A stretch of DNA of 9,318 nt from Clostridia bacterium. Its GTDB lineage: Bacteria; Bacillota; Clostridia; UBA1381; UMGS1253. Below are positions 1 through 6,400 of this stretch, one piece after another. The stretch spans positions 1-9,318 of the forward strand of contig JAFQPV010000361.1 of NCBI GenBank assembly GCA_017411585.1, in the 5' to 3' direction. The number at the start of each line of letters is the position of its first letter. Within the stretch, counting starts at the first letter, position 1. The notes below the pieces were generated by a model. The model was not told where the DNA came from and ran no database searches. It was given only the letters and a program-made list of their open reading frames with translations. Made by a program: the position numbers and the translations under genes.

Positions 1-436
1 AGCTGTCTGCGTACGGCAAATACGGTTTAATATCATAAATCGGCGTGTTATCCATCAAATCAGCACCGGAAACGAAAATCACCGGTCCATCAGATGCATC
101 AATGTCGATTTTTTCGATTTTCACACACGACAGGCCAAGTGGATTCGGACGAAACGGCGATCGTGTCGCAAACACGCCCATGCGCTGATTACCGCCAAGC
201 CGTGGCGGCCGCACCGTTGGTGTCCACTGCGCATCATATACCGCACTAAATCCCCAAATCAGCCACAAATGTGAATATCCGTCCAGACCGCGAAAAGCAT
301 CTGCAATTCGATATGGCTTTTCAAACACAATTCTTCCCTTAAGCTCCGGTGTAAGACCGCTTTGGCGCGGCACACCGAACTTTTCTTTAAAAGCATTGTG
401 TATGTATGCAATTGGCTTCACCGTCAGCTCGTTCAT
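1..436 (-). CDS. trmO: tRNA (adenine(37)-N6)-methyltransferase TrmO, C-terminus cut off by window edge
   Basis: Likely a SAM-dependent methyltransferase that N6-methylates t6A at position 37 of ANN-decoding tRNAs, giving m6t6A (TsaA/YaeB family). Only the first 145 codons are in the window; the 3' end lies beyond the left edge. I translated this strand by hand. The protein starts MNELTVKPIAYIHNAFKEKF and has family hallmarks: GYSHLWLIWGF at about residues 53-63, FATRSPFRPNPLGLS at 89-103 and DNTPIYDIKPYLPYADS at 129-145. The last two form the SAM-binding and active-site region of the beta-barrel TrmO domain. The ATG at 436 follows AGGAG (444-448) with a 7-base spacer. It lies 49 bases downstream of ddl on the same strand, with a hairpin between them, so it may be the last gene of the dprA operon or partly insulated from it. 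Family assignment is firm; tRNA specificity is inferred from characterised homologues. Confidence 0.93.
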   Translation of the reverse strand, partial: MNELTVKPIAYIHNAFKEKFGVPRQSGLTPELKGRIVFEKPYRIADAFRGLDGYSHLWLIWGFSAVYDAQWTPTVRPPRLGGNQRMGVFATRSPFRPNPLGLSCVKIEKIDIDASDGPVIFVSGADLMDNTPIYDIKPYLPYADS

Positions 437-460
437 TCTCTTTCTCCTAAAATACGCACA

Positions 461-480
461 GGGCGACCGAAAGGCCGCCC
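461..480 (-). other. Intercistronic GC-rich hairpin between ddl and trmO
   Basis: Read on the minus strand, the 20 bases form a perfect-length stem-loop: an 8-pair stem (GGGCGGCC with GGTCGCCC, including one G-U wobble) closed by a four-base UUUC loop. It begins 5 bases after the ddl stop. The tail on the minus strand (TGTGCGTATTTT) has only a short, displaced U run, so it is a poor intrinsic terminator. On the plus strand the tail is more T-rich, but no plus-strand gene ends here. It could act as a weak terminator or attenuator, or as an mRNA processing or stabilising element that sets trmO level apart from ddl. Confidence 0.45.
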
Positions 481-485
481 ATACT

Positions 486-1538
486 TTATCTTTTAATGCC
501 GTCTAATGCATCCGCAATAAAGCGGTTCACCAGTGTTTTAATCTCTATCCCCGCCTGCTGCATCATCATTGGATACATACTAATGGATGTAAAGCCCGGC
601 AGTGTATTGATTTCGTTAAAAATCACACGTCCGGTGTCCTCTTCTAAAAAGAAGTCCACGCGCGATAAGCTACGACAATCCAGCTGCTTAAAAATCGCAA
701 CCGCAGCTTCGCGGATTTCCTCCGCCACACCTTCCGGCAAATCCGGCTGCACCTCTGTGTATGACTGCGGATTGTTGTACTTTGCATCAAAGCTGTAAAA
801 CGTATCATCCGCTAAAATCTCACCCGGATAGGATGCGATATATTCGTCCCCGCTCTGGAACACGGCACACTCAATTTCTCTGCCGACGATGCCCTCTTCA
901 ATTAATACCTTGCTGTCATAGTGCAGTGCCTCCGCAACCGCTGCTTTTAAATGTCCGTAGTTGTCTACCTTATACACACCCTTAGACGAGCCGGAGCGGC
1001 TTGCCTTCACGAACACCGGGAAACGCAATGCGTAGATTTTATCCTTCAGCTCTTCAACCTCCTGCGCACTTTGCACATAAACATATGGTGCTTGTGTAAC
1101 GCCGAGTGTATCTACAATCATTTTTGTATAAACCTTATCCATCGATACGGCACTGGAGAGCACGCCGCAACCAACATACGGCAGCTTTGCAAGCTCAAAA
1201 AGTCCCTGAATTGTGCCATCCTCACCATTTTTGCCGTGCAGCACCGGAAATACCACATCCACCGGCAATGTTTCATAAGTACCGTCACCAAGCACATATA
1301 AACACTTCTTAGCCGCCGAAAGCACAACCGGCCGATTCCCTGCACCAATCCAAAGATTGTCGCGGATATTCTCCCAAGCACCCTCATAGAGGTACCACTG
1401 CCCCTCCATAGTGATGCCCACTGCCAACACATCGTAAAGCTCTGTGTCAATACTCGATAAAATTGTATATGCCGAGCGACAGGAAACCACATTTTCCGAG
1501 GATGCTCCGCCAAAAATCACACAAACCTGTTTTTTCAT
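486..1538 (-). CDS. ddl: D-alanine--D-alanine ligase
   Basis: ATP-grasp enzyme joining two D-alanines in the cytoplasm to make the dipeptide that MurF adds to UDP-MurNAc-tripeptide for peptidoglycan. From the preferred start it has 350 residues, normal for the family. Visible motifs: GGASSENVVS near the N-terminus with the Glu15 equivalent; FPVLHGKNGEDGTIQG at about 97-112; the ATP-grasp loop RSGSSKG at 181-187; the omega-loop FDAKY at 250-254, with the Lys-Tyr pair typical of D-Ala-D-Ala rather than D-lactate ligases; and FNEINTLPGFTSISMYP at 307-323 with metal-binding Glu/Asn. SMYP, rather than the SRYP I recall from VanC/E/G-type D-Ser ligases, also favours D-Ala at subsite 2. Oddities are SEN-V for the usual SEH-E in the first motif and Lys in GSSKG where Val is common. 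A GTG three codons upstream (1547) is possible, but it overlaps the SD, so ATG 1538 is chosen. It lies 51 bases after trmFO. Confidence 0.95.
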   Translation of the reverse strand: MKKQVCVIFGGASSENVVSCRSAYTILSSIDTELYDVLAVGITMEGQWYLYEGAWENIRDNLWIGAGNRPVVLSAAKKCLYVLGDGTYETLPVDVVFPVLHGKNGEDGTIQGLFELAKLPYVGCGVLSSAVSMDKVYTKMIVDTLGVTQAPYVYVQSAQEVEELKDKIYALRFPVFVKASRSGSSKGVYKVDNYGHLKAAVAEALHYDSKVLIEEGIVGREIECAVFQSGDEYIASYPGEILADDTFYSFDAKYNNPQSYTEVQPDLPEGVAEEIREAAVAIFKQLDCRSLSRVDFFLEEDTGRVIFNEINTLPGFTSISMYPMMMQQAGIEIKTLVNRFIADALDGIKR

Positions 1539-1546
1539 TTCATTCA

Positions 1547-1550
1547 CTCC
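1547..1550 (-). promoter_or_regulatory. Shine-Dalgarno of ddl that decides its start
   Basis: On the minus strand GGAG is followed by an 8-base spacer and ATG at 1538. The alternative in-frame GTG (1547-1545) uses the final G of this same GGAG and would leave the start without an SD, so the ATG is the better start. Confidence 0.7.
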
Positions 1551-1589
1551 CTGCTGTATCTTATGCAGTTGTATATTTGAAAATACTGC

Positions 1590-2891
1590 TTATTTTGCAT
1601 CAATGGTGTCCAGCTTCTCCAGCGCACGTGCCGAGATTCTTTCGTAGCGCTCACGCTTATTTTTAATGCGTTCGCCCAGATTTTCAATAATGCCGAAATT
1701 CACAGTCATCGGCTGGAATTTTTCCACACTCGCATCGGAGATATAATTTGCAAGCGCACCGATTGCCGTATAGCGCGTAAAATCCACAAACGCCTCATTC
1801 TTCAAATAGCGCGCCATATTGATACCTGCCGTAAGTCCGCTTGCCGCAGACTCGACATAGCCTTCCACACCGGTGATTTGTCCCGCAAAGAAAATGTTTT
1901 TATGTTCGCGCAGTTGATATGCATTGTTTAAAAGCTTCGGCGAATTCAAAAACGTATTTCTATGCATCACACCATAACGCACAAATTCCGCATTTTCCAA
2001 GCCCGGAATCATTGAAAAGACTCTTTTCTGCTCCCCAAAGGTCAAATGTGTCTGAAAGCCTACAATATTGTAAAGTGATGCTGCCGCATTGTCCTGCCGG
2101 AGCTGAATCACTGCGTAAAAGTCGTCTTTCCCCGTCTTCGGGTTCGTAATGCCGACCGGCTTAAGCGGCCCGAACAAAAGTGTGTCGTGACCGCGCGATG
2201 CCATAACCTCCACCGGCATACAGCCTTCAAACACCTTTAAATTCTCAAAAGATTTAAGCTGTACGGTTTCAGCATGCACAAGCGCGTCGTAAAACGCCTC
2301 GTACTCTTCTTTATTCATCGGACAATTGATGTAATCCGCCGTACCGCGGTCATAGCGCGCAGCGAAAAATGCCTTATCCATATCGAGGCTCTCTTTTGTC
2401 ACCATCGGTGCCGCTGCATCAAAAAAGTGCAAATACTCCTTATCCGTAATACGCTGAATTTCTTCGCTGAGCGCATCCGAGGTAAGCGGTCCACTCGCCA
2501 CAATGGTTGGCACGTCTACATCTAATGCTGTAACCTCGCCGTGCTCTACCGTGATGTTTTTGTGTTCACGAATACACTTTGTCACCATCTCGCCAAAACC
2601 GATACGGTCAACCGCAAGTGCACCGCCTGCCGGCACTGCCGTTGCATCTGCACATTGCATAATCACCGAATCCAGTCTGCGCATTTCCTCTTTTAAAAGT
2701 CCGACTGCATTGGCAAGCTGATTGGAGCGCAAGGAGTTGCTGCACACCAGCTCTGCAAAATGGTCATAATGATGCGCATCCGAGCGCTTTTCTGGCTTCA
2801 TTTCATATAGCGTAACCTCTACGCCTCTATTTGCAAGCTGCCACGCTGCTTCGCAGCCGGCAAGTCCTGCGCCGATTACTTTCACCTTCAC
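1590..2891 (-). CDS. trmFO: Methylenetetrahydrofolate--tRNA-(uracil-5-)-methyltransferase TrmFO
   Basis: FAD- and folate-dependent enzyme that methylates U54 of the tRNA T-loop (m5U54), using 5,10-methylenetetrahydrofolate as carbon donor and NAD(P)H as reductant; the Gram-positive counterpart of SAM-dependent TrmA. The 433 residues are family-typical. The N-terminal FAD dinucleotide-binding motif GAGLAG is at 7-12, followed by an acidic strand end (LYEMKP). AELVCSNSLRSN (46-57) carries Cys50, and FEGCMPVEVM (221-230) carries Cys224, which I equate with the two catalytic cysteines of the B. subtilis enzyme. PAGGALAVDR (87-96), MHRNTFLNSPKLL (309-321), a second FAD contact region AGQITGVEGYVESAASG (336-352) and FQPMTVNFG (392-400) are also present. 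The GTG start overlaps the topA stop (GTGA, 4 bases) with only a weak GGCGG upstream, suggesting translational coupling to topA. An in-frame GTG two codons later is possible but less likely. Formerly called gid. Confidence 0.96.
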   Translation of the reverse strand: MKVKVIGAGLAGCEAAWQLANRGVEVTLYEMKPEKRSDAHHYDHFAELVCSNSLRSNQLANAVGLLKEEMRRLDSVIMQCADATAVPAGGALAVDRIGFGEMVTKCIREHKNITVEHGEVTALDVDVPTIVASGPLTSDALSEEIQRITDKEYLHFFDAAAPMVTKESLDMDKAFFAARYDRGTADYINCPMNKEEYEAFYDALVHAETVQLKSFENLKVFEGCMPVEVMASRGHDTLLFGPLKPVGITNPKTGKDDFYAVIQLRQDNAAASLYNIVGFQTHLTFGEQKRVFSMIPGLENAEFVRYGVMHRNTFLNSPKLLNNAYQLREHKNIFFAGQITGVEGYVESAASGLTAGINMARYLKNEAFVDFTRYTAIGALANYISDASVEKFQPMTVNFGIIENLGERIKNKRERYERISARALEKLDTIDAK

Positions 2892-4990
2892 TTTTTGCTA
2901 CCGCCTTTTTTTGCACTCTCTTCAAAGTCACAGCCCGGATTTAAGCATACGGTTTTTCTGCCCGCACGCGAAATATTTGTAAACAACGCCTTGCCACACT
3001 TCGGGCAGGTGCGGCTCTTCAGTGGCGTATCCCAAGTCATAAAATCACAATTCTGATAATCCTCGCAGCCGTAATATGTCTTACCCGTGCGCGTACGTCT
3101 GGTCAAAAGCGGCTTTCCGCACTTCGGACAGGCAACACCTGCCTCTACGCGAATCGACTTCGTGTTTCTGCATTCCGGGAAGCCCGGGCATGCCAAAAAC
3201 TTACCGCTGCGCCCCAATTTATATACCATCATGCGGCCGCATTTTTCGCACTGTACATCCGAAACCTCGTCCGCAATTTTCACATGCTCAAGCTCTTTTT
3301 CCGCGCGGTCGATATCCGCTTTAAAATCCGGATAGAAATCACGCAAAATCTGCTTCCAAGCAACGTCACCGCTCTCAACATCATCGAGGCGCGTTTCCAT
3401 ATTCGCCGTAAATTCCACATCGACAATGTTTTCAAAGTTTTCCTTCAAAAGCTTCGTCGTCACCTTGCCGAGCTCTGTCGGCACAAGCGATTTTTTCTCG
3501 CGTGCAACATAACCGCGCGCCAAAATGGTCGTAATGGTCGGCGCATAAGTAGACGGACGGCCGATCCCCTCTTCCTCAAGCGCCTTTACAAGCGTTGCCT
3601 CCGTATAGCGCGGCGGCGGCGAAGTAAAGTGCTGTTCCGGCTCAATGCTCTCGCAAACGAGCTTATCTGTTTTGTTCAGTGGCGGCAGTGCAGTCTGCTT
3701 TTCTTTGTTTTCCGCATCGCTGCCCTCGGTGTACACCTTCATAAAACCGTCAAACAGTACGTTTGTACCGGTTGCACGGAAATTATGCTTGTCACAAAGA
3801 AGCTCAGCTGTGGTGCTTTCCACCCTTGCATTCTCCATCTGACTTGCTACAAAGCGCTCCCATATCAGCTTATAAAGCTTATATTGATCATTTGTAAGCG
3901 AGCCCTTGACCATTTCCGGCGTTAAAGAAACATTTGCCGGACGGATGGCTTCGTGCGCATCCTGTGAGTTTTTACGTGTTTTATACATTCTAAACGACTT
4001 TGGTGCATACTGTGCGCCGTATTTGTCTAAAATCAGGTTCTTTGCAGCCGCCTGTGCTTCAACAGCAATACGGACAGAATCCGTACGCATATAGGTAATC
4101 AAGCCGACCTTGCCCATACCGGATACATTGACGCCCTCATAGAGTGTCTGCGCGGTAGACATCGTCTTTCTCGCCTGAAAATTAATCTTTCTGGAAGCTT
4201 CCTGCTGCAGTGTTGAAGTCGTAAACGGCGGTGCCGGGCTCTTTTGTGAAACCGTCTGCTTAACATCGGTCACCGTAAAGGCTTTACCGGTTACATCCTT
4301 TACGATTTTGCTTGCAGTTTGTTCATCCGGAATCTCCATTTTTTCGCCATTGGTGCCATAGTAAGCCGCTTTTACCTTTTTCTTGCTGCTCTCCGGATTC
4401 AAAAATGCCGTAATGCTCCAATACTCACGCGGTACAAAAGCCTCAATTTCCGCTTCGCGGTCACAAATCAGACGTGTTGCCACGCTCTGTACGCGCCCTG
4501 CAGACAAGCCCTTCTTTACCTTTTTCCACAAAATCGGACTTAAGGTATAGCCCACCACTCTGTCGAGTGCGCGGCGCGCCTGCTGTGCATCCACAAGGCT
4601 TTGATCAATCACGCGCGGCTCTTTAACTGCTTTTTTCACCGCATCCTTTGTGATTTCGTTAAAGGTTACGCGATTTTTGTCCGTCGGCGCGAGACCAAGT
4701 GCATTCGCCAAGTGCCAGCTGATTGCCTCACCCTCGCGGTCGGGGTCTGTTGCAAGCAGAACCTGGTCTGCTTCCTTTGCAAGCTTACGAAGCTTGCCCA
4801 AAATCTCGCCTTTGCCGCGGATTGTAATATAATGCGGTTCAAAATCGTCATTGACATCAATACCCATCTGACTCTTCGGCAAATCAATGATATGACCAAC
4901 TGACGCTTCTACGCTATAGGTAGAACCAAGGTATTTTTTAATCGTGTCCGCCTTAGACGGAGACTCTACGATAATCAGTTTTTTACCCAT
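2888..4990 (-). CDS. topA: DNA topoisomerase I (type IA)
   Basis: Relaxes negative supercoils by cutting one strand through a 5'-phosphotyrosine link, opposing gyrase. It has 700 residues. The N-terminal TOPRIM domain has KLIIVESPSKA with Glu9 and DPDREGE at 82-88 for Mg2+ binding. The QQARRALDRVVGY helix (136-148) and GLSAGRVQSVATRLI (161-175) follow. The active-site tyrosine is Tyr300 in GLITYMRTDS, with Arg302. EEGIGRPSTYAPTI is at 473-486. The C-terminus has three four-cysteine zinc ribbons: C581/C584/C601/C607, C621/C624/C642/C648 and C662/C665/C682/C687, then a Lys-rich tail. The ATG at 4990 follows GGAGG (4998-5002) with a 7-base spacer. It sits 42 bases downstream of dprA and overlaps trmFO by 4 bases; dprA-topA-trmFO is a common Bacillota order. 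Nothing in the sequence looks damaged. Confidence 0.98.
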   Translation of the reverse strand: MGKKLIIVESPSKADTIKKYLGSTYSVEASVGHIIDLPKSQMGIDVNDDFEPHYITIRGKGEILGKLRKLAKEADQVLLATDPDREGEAISWHLANALGLAPTDKNRVTFNEITKDAVKKAVKEPRVIDQSLVDAQQARRALDRVVGYTLSPILWKKVKKGLSAGRVQSVATRLICDREAEIEAFVPREYWSITAFLNPESSKKKVKAAYYGTNGEKMEIPDEQTASKIVKDVTGKAFTVTDVKQTVSQKSPAPPFTTSTLQQEASRKINFQARKTMSTAQTLYEGVNVSGMGKVGLITYMRTDSVRIAVEAQAAAKNLILDKYGAQYAPKSFRMYKTRKNSQDAHEAIRPANVSLTPEMVKGSLTNDQYKLYKLIWERFVASQMENARVESTTAELLCDKHNFRATGTNVLFDGFMKVYTEGSDAENKEKQTALPPLNKTDKLVCESIEPEQHFTSPPPRYTEATLVKALEEEGIGRPSTYAPTITTILARGYVAREKKSLVPTELGKVTTKLLKENFENIVDVEFTANMETRLDDVESGDVAWKQILRDFYPDFKADIDRAEKELEHVKIADEVSDVQCEKCGRMMVYKLGRSGKFLACPGFPECRNTKSIRVEAGVACPKCGKPLLTRRTRTGKTYYGCEDYQNCDFMTWDTPLKSRTCPKCGKALFTNISRAGRKTVCLNPGCDFEESAKKGGSKK

Positions 4991-5032
4991 TGTGTTTCCT
5001 CCGGTTTTGTGAATATATTTCTTTGTTTCCTG

Positions 5033-6196
5033 TTATACATGAATTGAAAAATTGTTGCCGCCCAAGCTATCTACCAACCCCGACAGCTCCAGCATTGTCA
5101 ATAGCGCACCAACTGTGCCGGCATCCTTATTTAAGGTTTTACATAGCTCATCTATGTGCCTGTTTTTCTCGGCCAGCAAAAGCACAATCTCACGGCTCTC
5201 TTCATCTAAAGTCTGTAACTGTGCCTGCGAAAACAATGCCTTTTTCTCCGTTTCTGCCTTTTTCTTAAACAGTCGCTTGCCCTTGCGGATTTTATAATCC
5301 GCACCGTGCAGCTGCGCCAATTGATAGGTATATTCCGATAAAATATCCTCTACAGTCTTGCAAAGCTTTGCGCCGCCGTTTTGAATCAAGTCGTTACAGC
5401 CCTGTGAGAAAAATCGGTTGTAGTCGCCGGGAACGGCAAATACATCCTTGCCCATATTCAACGCTTTGCTCGCCGTAATCAGCGCACCGCTTCTATTTTC
5501 CGGTGCCTCAGTTACAACCGTACCTGCCGCCAAGGCAGCCATAATGCGGTTTCTGCGCGGGAAATTCGTGCCGATTGCCTTAGTACCGGGTACAAACTCC
5601 GTAATCACTGCGCCGTTTTTGATAATCTGTGCATAGAGCCTTCTGTTTTCTGCCGGGTACACAACATCAATACCACAACCCAATACTGCAATTGTCTTGC
5701 CGCCGGCAGCCAGCGCTGCTTTATGCGCCGCTGTATCAATGCCGCGCGCCATACCGCCAATTACCGTAACACCGTTTTGTGCAAGGTCGTAGGCAAGCTG
5801 CTCGGTAAACTTAAGTCCATACTCTGTCGCATCTCTTGTGCCAACCACCGTAATCGATAAAAGTCTGTCCCAAGGCAGAATTTCTCCCATACCGTAAAGC
5901 ACGTATGGTATATCGTCGCATTCGCGCAGCGCAGACGGATACATTGCATCGTCAAAGGTTAAAACCCAAGCACCGATTTGCAAAATTCTTTCCATAATCT
6001 TTTTTGCTGCGCGCATATCATGCGCGGTAATTACCTGTGCATCCTTTTGCGTAATGCGCGCCGTGCGCAAAAGCGCCTCTTCGTCTGCACGATAAATATC
6101 CTCTACGGTATCAAATACCTCCAACAGCGCGCCAATCTTTGCACTGCTGATGCCTTCCAGCGTTGTAAGCCAAATCCACAAAAGTTTTCTATCCAA
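5033..6196 (-). CDS. dprA: DNA-processing protein DprA (Smf)
   Basis: Binds incoming single-stranded DNA and loads RecA during natural transformation; it is also kept by many non-competent bacteria. It has 387 residues. An N-terminal helix-hairpin-helix/SAM-like region (about 1-70; WLTTLEGISSAKIGALLEVF) precedes the Rossmann-fold DprA core (about 80-285), which has VVGTRDATEYG (117-127), GGMARGIDTAAH (147-158), NFPRRNR (211-217), SGALITA (236-242) and FAVPGD (253-258). A strongly basic linker (about 301-320) leads to a C-terminal winged-helix domain (about 325-380; IDELCKTLNKDAGTVGALLTMLELSGLV). The start is TTG at 6196, supported by AAGGAGG with a 7-base spacer. The ATG at codon 61 is too far in and would remove the N-terminal domain. 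It is the first gene of the minus-strand operon, with a promoter just upstream. No other competence gene is visible, so activity in uptake is inferred from the family. Confidence 0.96.
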   Translation of the reverse strand: MDRKLLWIWLTTLEGISSAKIGALLEVFDTVEDIYRADEEALLRTARITQKDAQVITAHDMRAAKKIMERILQIGAWVLTFDDAMYPSALRECDDIPYVLYGMGEILPWDRLLSITVVGTRDATEYGLKFTEQLAYDLAQNGVTVIGGMARGIDTAAHKAALAAGGKTIAVLGCGIDVVYPAENRRLYAQIIKNGAVITEFVPGTKAIGTNFPRRNRIMAALAAGTVVTEAPENRSGALITASKALNMGKDVFAVPGDYNRFFSQGCNDLIQNGGAKLCKTVEDILSEYTYQLAQLHGADYKIRKGKRLFKKKAETEKKALFSQAQLQTLDEESREIVLLLAEKNRHIDELCKTLNKDAGTVGALLTMLELSGLVDSLGGNNFSIHV

Positions 6197-6203
6197 GATT
6201 TTA

Positions 6204-6210
6204 CCTCCTT
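6204..6210 (-). promoter_or_regulatory. Shine-Dalgarno AAGGAGG supporting the TTG start of dprA
   Basis: A full anti-SD complement on the minus strand, 7 bases before TTG 6196-6194. No nearby in-frame ATG has a comparable site, so it fixes the unusual start. Confidence 0.85.
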
Positions 6211-6250
6211 CCGCCTATTTTGATACCCCGGATATATAAACCCTTTTTCT

Positions 6251-6279
6251 AACATACTACAAAACAGCCGCTTTGTCAA
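6251..6279 (-). promoter_or_regulatory. Sigma-A-type promoter of the dprA-topA-trmFO-ddl(-trmO) operon
   Basis: On the minus strand, a consensus -35 TTGACA (6274-6279) and a -10 TATGTT (6251-6256, 4 of 6 matching TATAAT) are separated by exactly 17 bases. An A-rich run lies just upstream of the -35 (AGTAAAAAAAG), resembling an UP element. Transcription would begin near 6244, giving a leader of about 48 bases before the TTG start. I see no operator or riboswitch in that leader. Confidence 0.75.
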
Positions 6280-6341
6280 AACTTTTTTTACTTAATATAT
6301 AAATTAATAGAAAAAATTTTTTGGCAGATGGCGCGTTTGCA
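6280..6341. promoter_or_regulatory. AT-rich spacer with A6T6 tract between two divergent promoters
   Basis: This segment lies between the two outward-facing -35 boxes. It holds a seven-T run (about 6283-6289), a TA-rich stretch (about 6294-6309) and the perfect palindrome of six A and six T at 6311-6322. Such A-tracts bend DNA and can act as UP elements for either promoter. It contains no open reading frame I would support and no convincing terminator. Confidence 0.45.
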
Positions 6342-6370
6342 TTGCGTTTTGAAAAGAATTGTGTTACAAT
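6342..6370 (+). promoter_or_regulatory. Extended -10 promoter of the radical SAM operon
   Basis: The -10 TACAAT (6365-6370, 5 of 6) is preceded by TGT, an extended -10 TGn element. A weak -35 TTGCGT (6342-6347) sits at a 17-base spacing. The predicted start near 6377 would leave a leader of about 24 bases containing the SD of the first gene. Confidence 0.65.
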
Positions 6371-6400
6371 AAAGTAAATTTTGAAGGAAGTAGGAAAATC

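Noticed and set aside
1566..1590. GCAGT/ACTGC inverted repeat after the trmFO stop on the minus strand
   Set aside because: The arms are only five pairs with a long, poorly paired interior and no U tract; too weak to call a terminator.
3284..3925. Long plus-strand open frame of 213 codons opposite topA
   Set aside because: It is antisense to a fully intact topA, has no SD, and its composition (Arg/Cys/Leu-rich runs) is typical of a shadow frame.
4991..5032. Possible separate promoter or terminator between dprA and topA
   Set aside because: The 42-base gap shows the topA SD but no -35/-10 pair with good spacing and no stem with a U run.
6010..6026. Seven-pair inverted repeat CGCGCAT/ATGCGCG inside dprA
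   Set aside because: It has a three-base loop, lies in conserved-length coding sequence, and no regulatory context supports it; likely due to GC-rich codon choice.
6359..6400. Upstream TTG start for the radical SAM gene adding 14 residues
   Set aside because: It overlaps the predicted -10 element, has no SD, and the added residues do not match the family start. ATG 6401 has SD-like sequence at suitable spacing.
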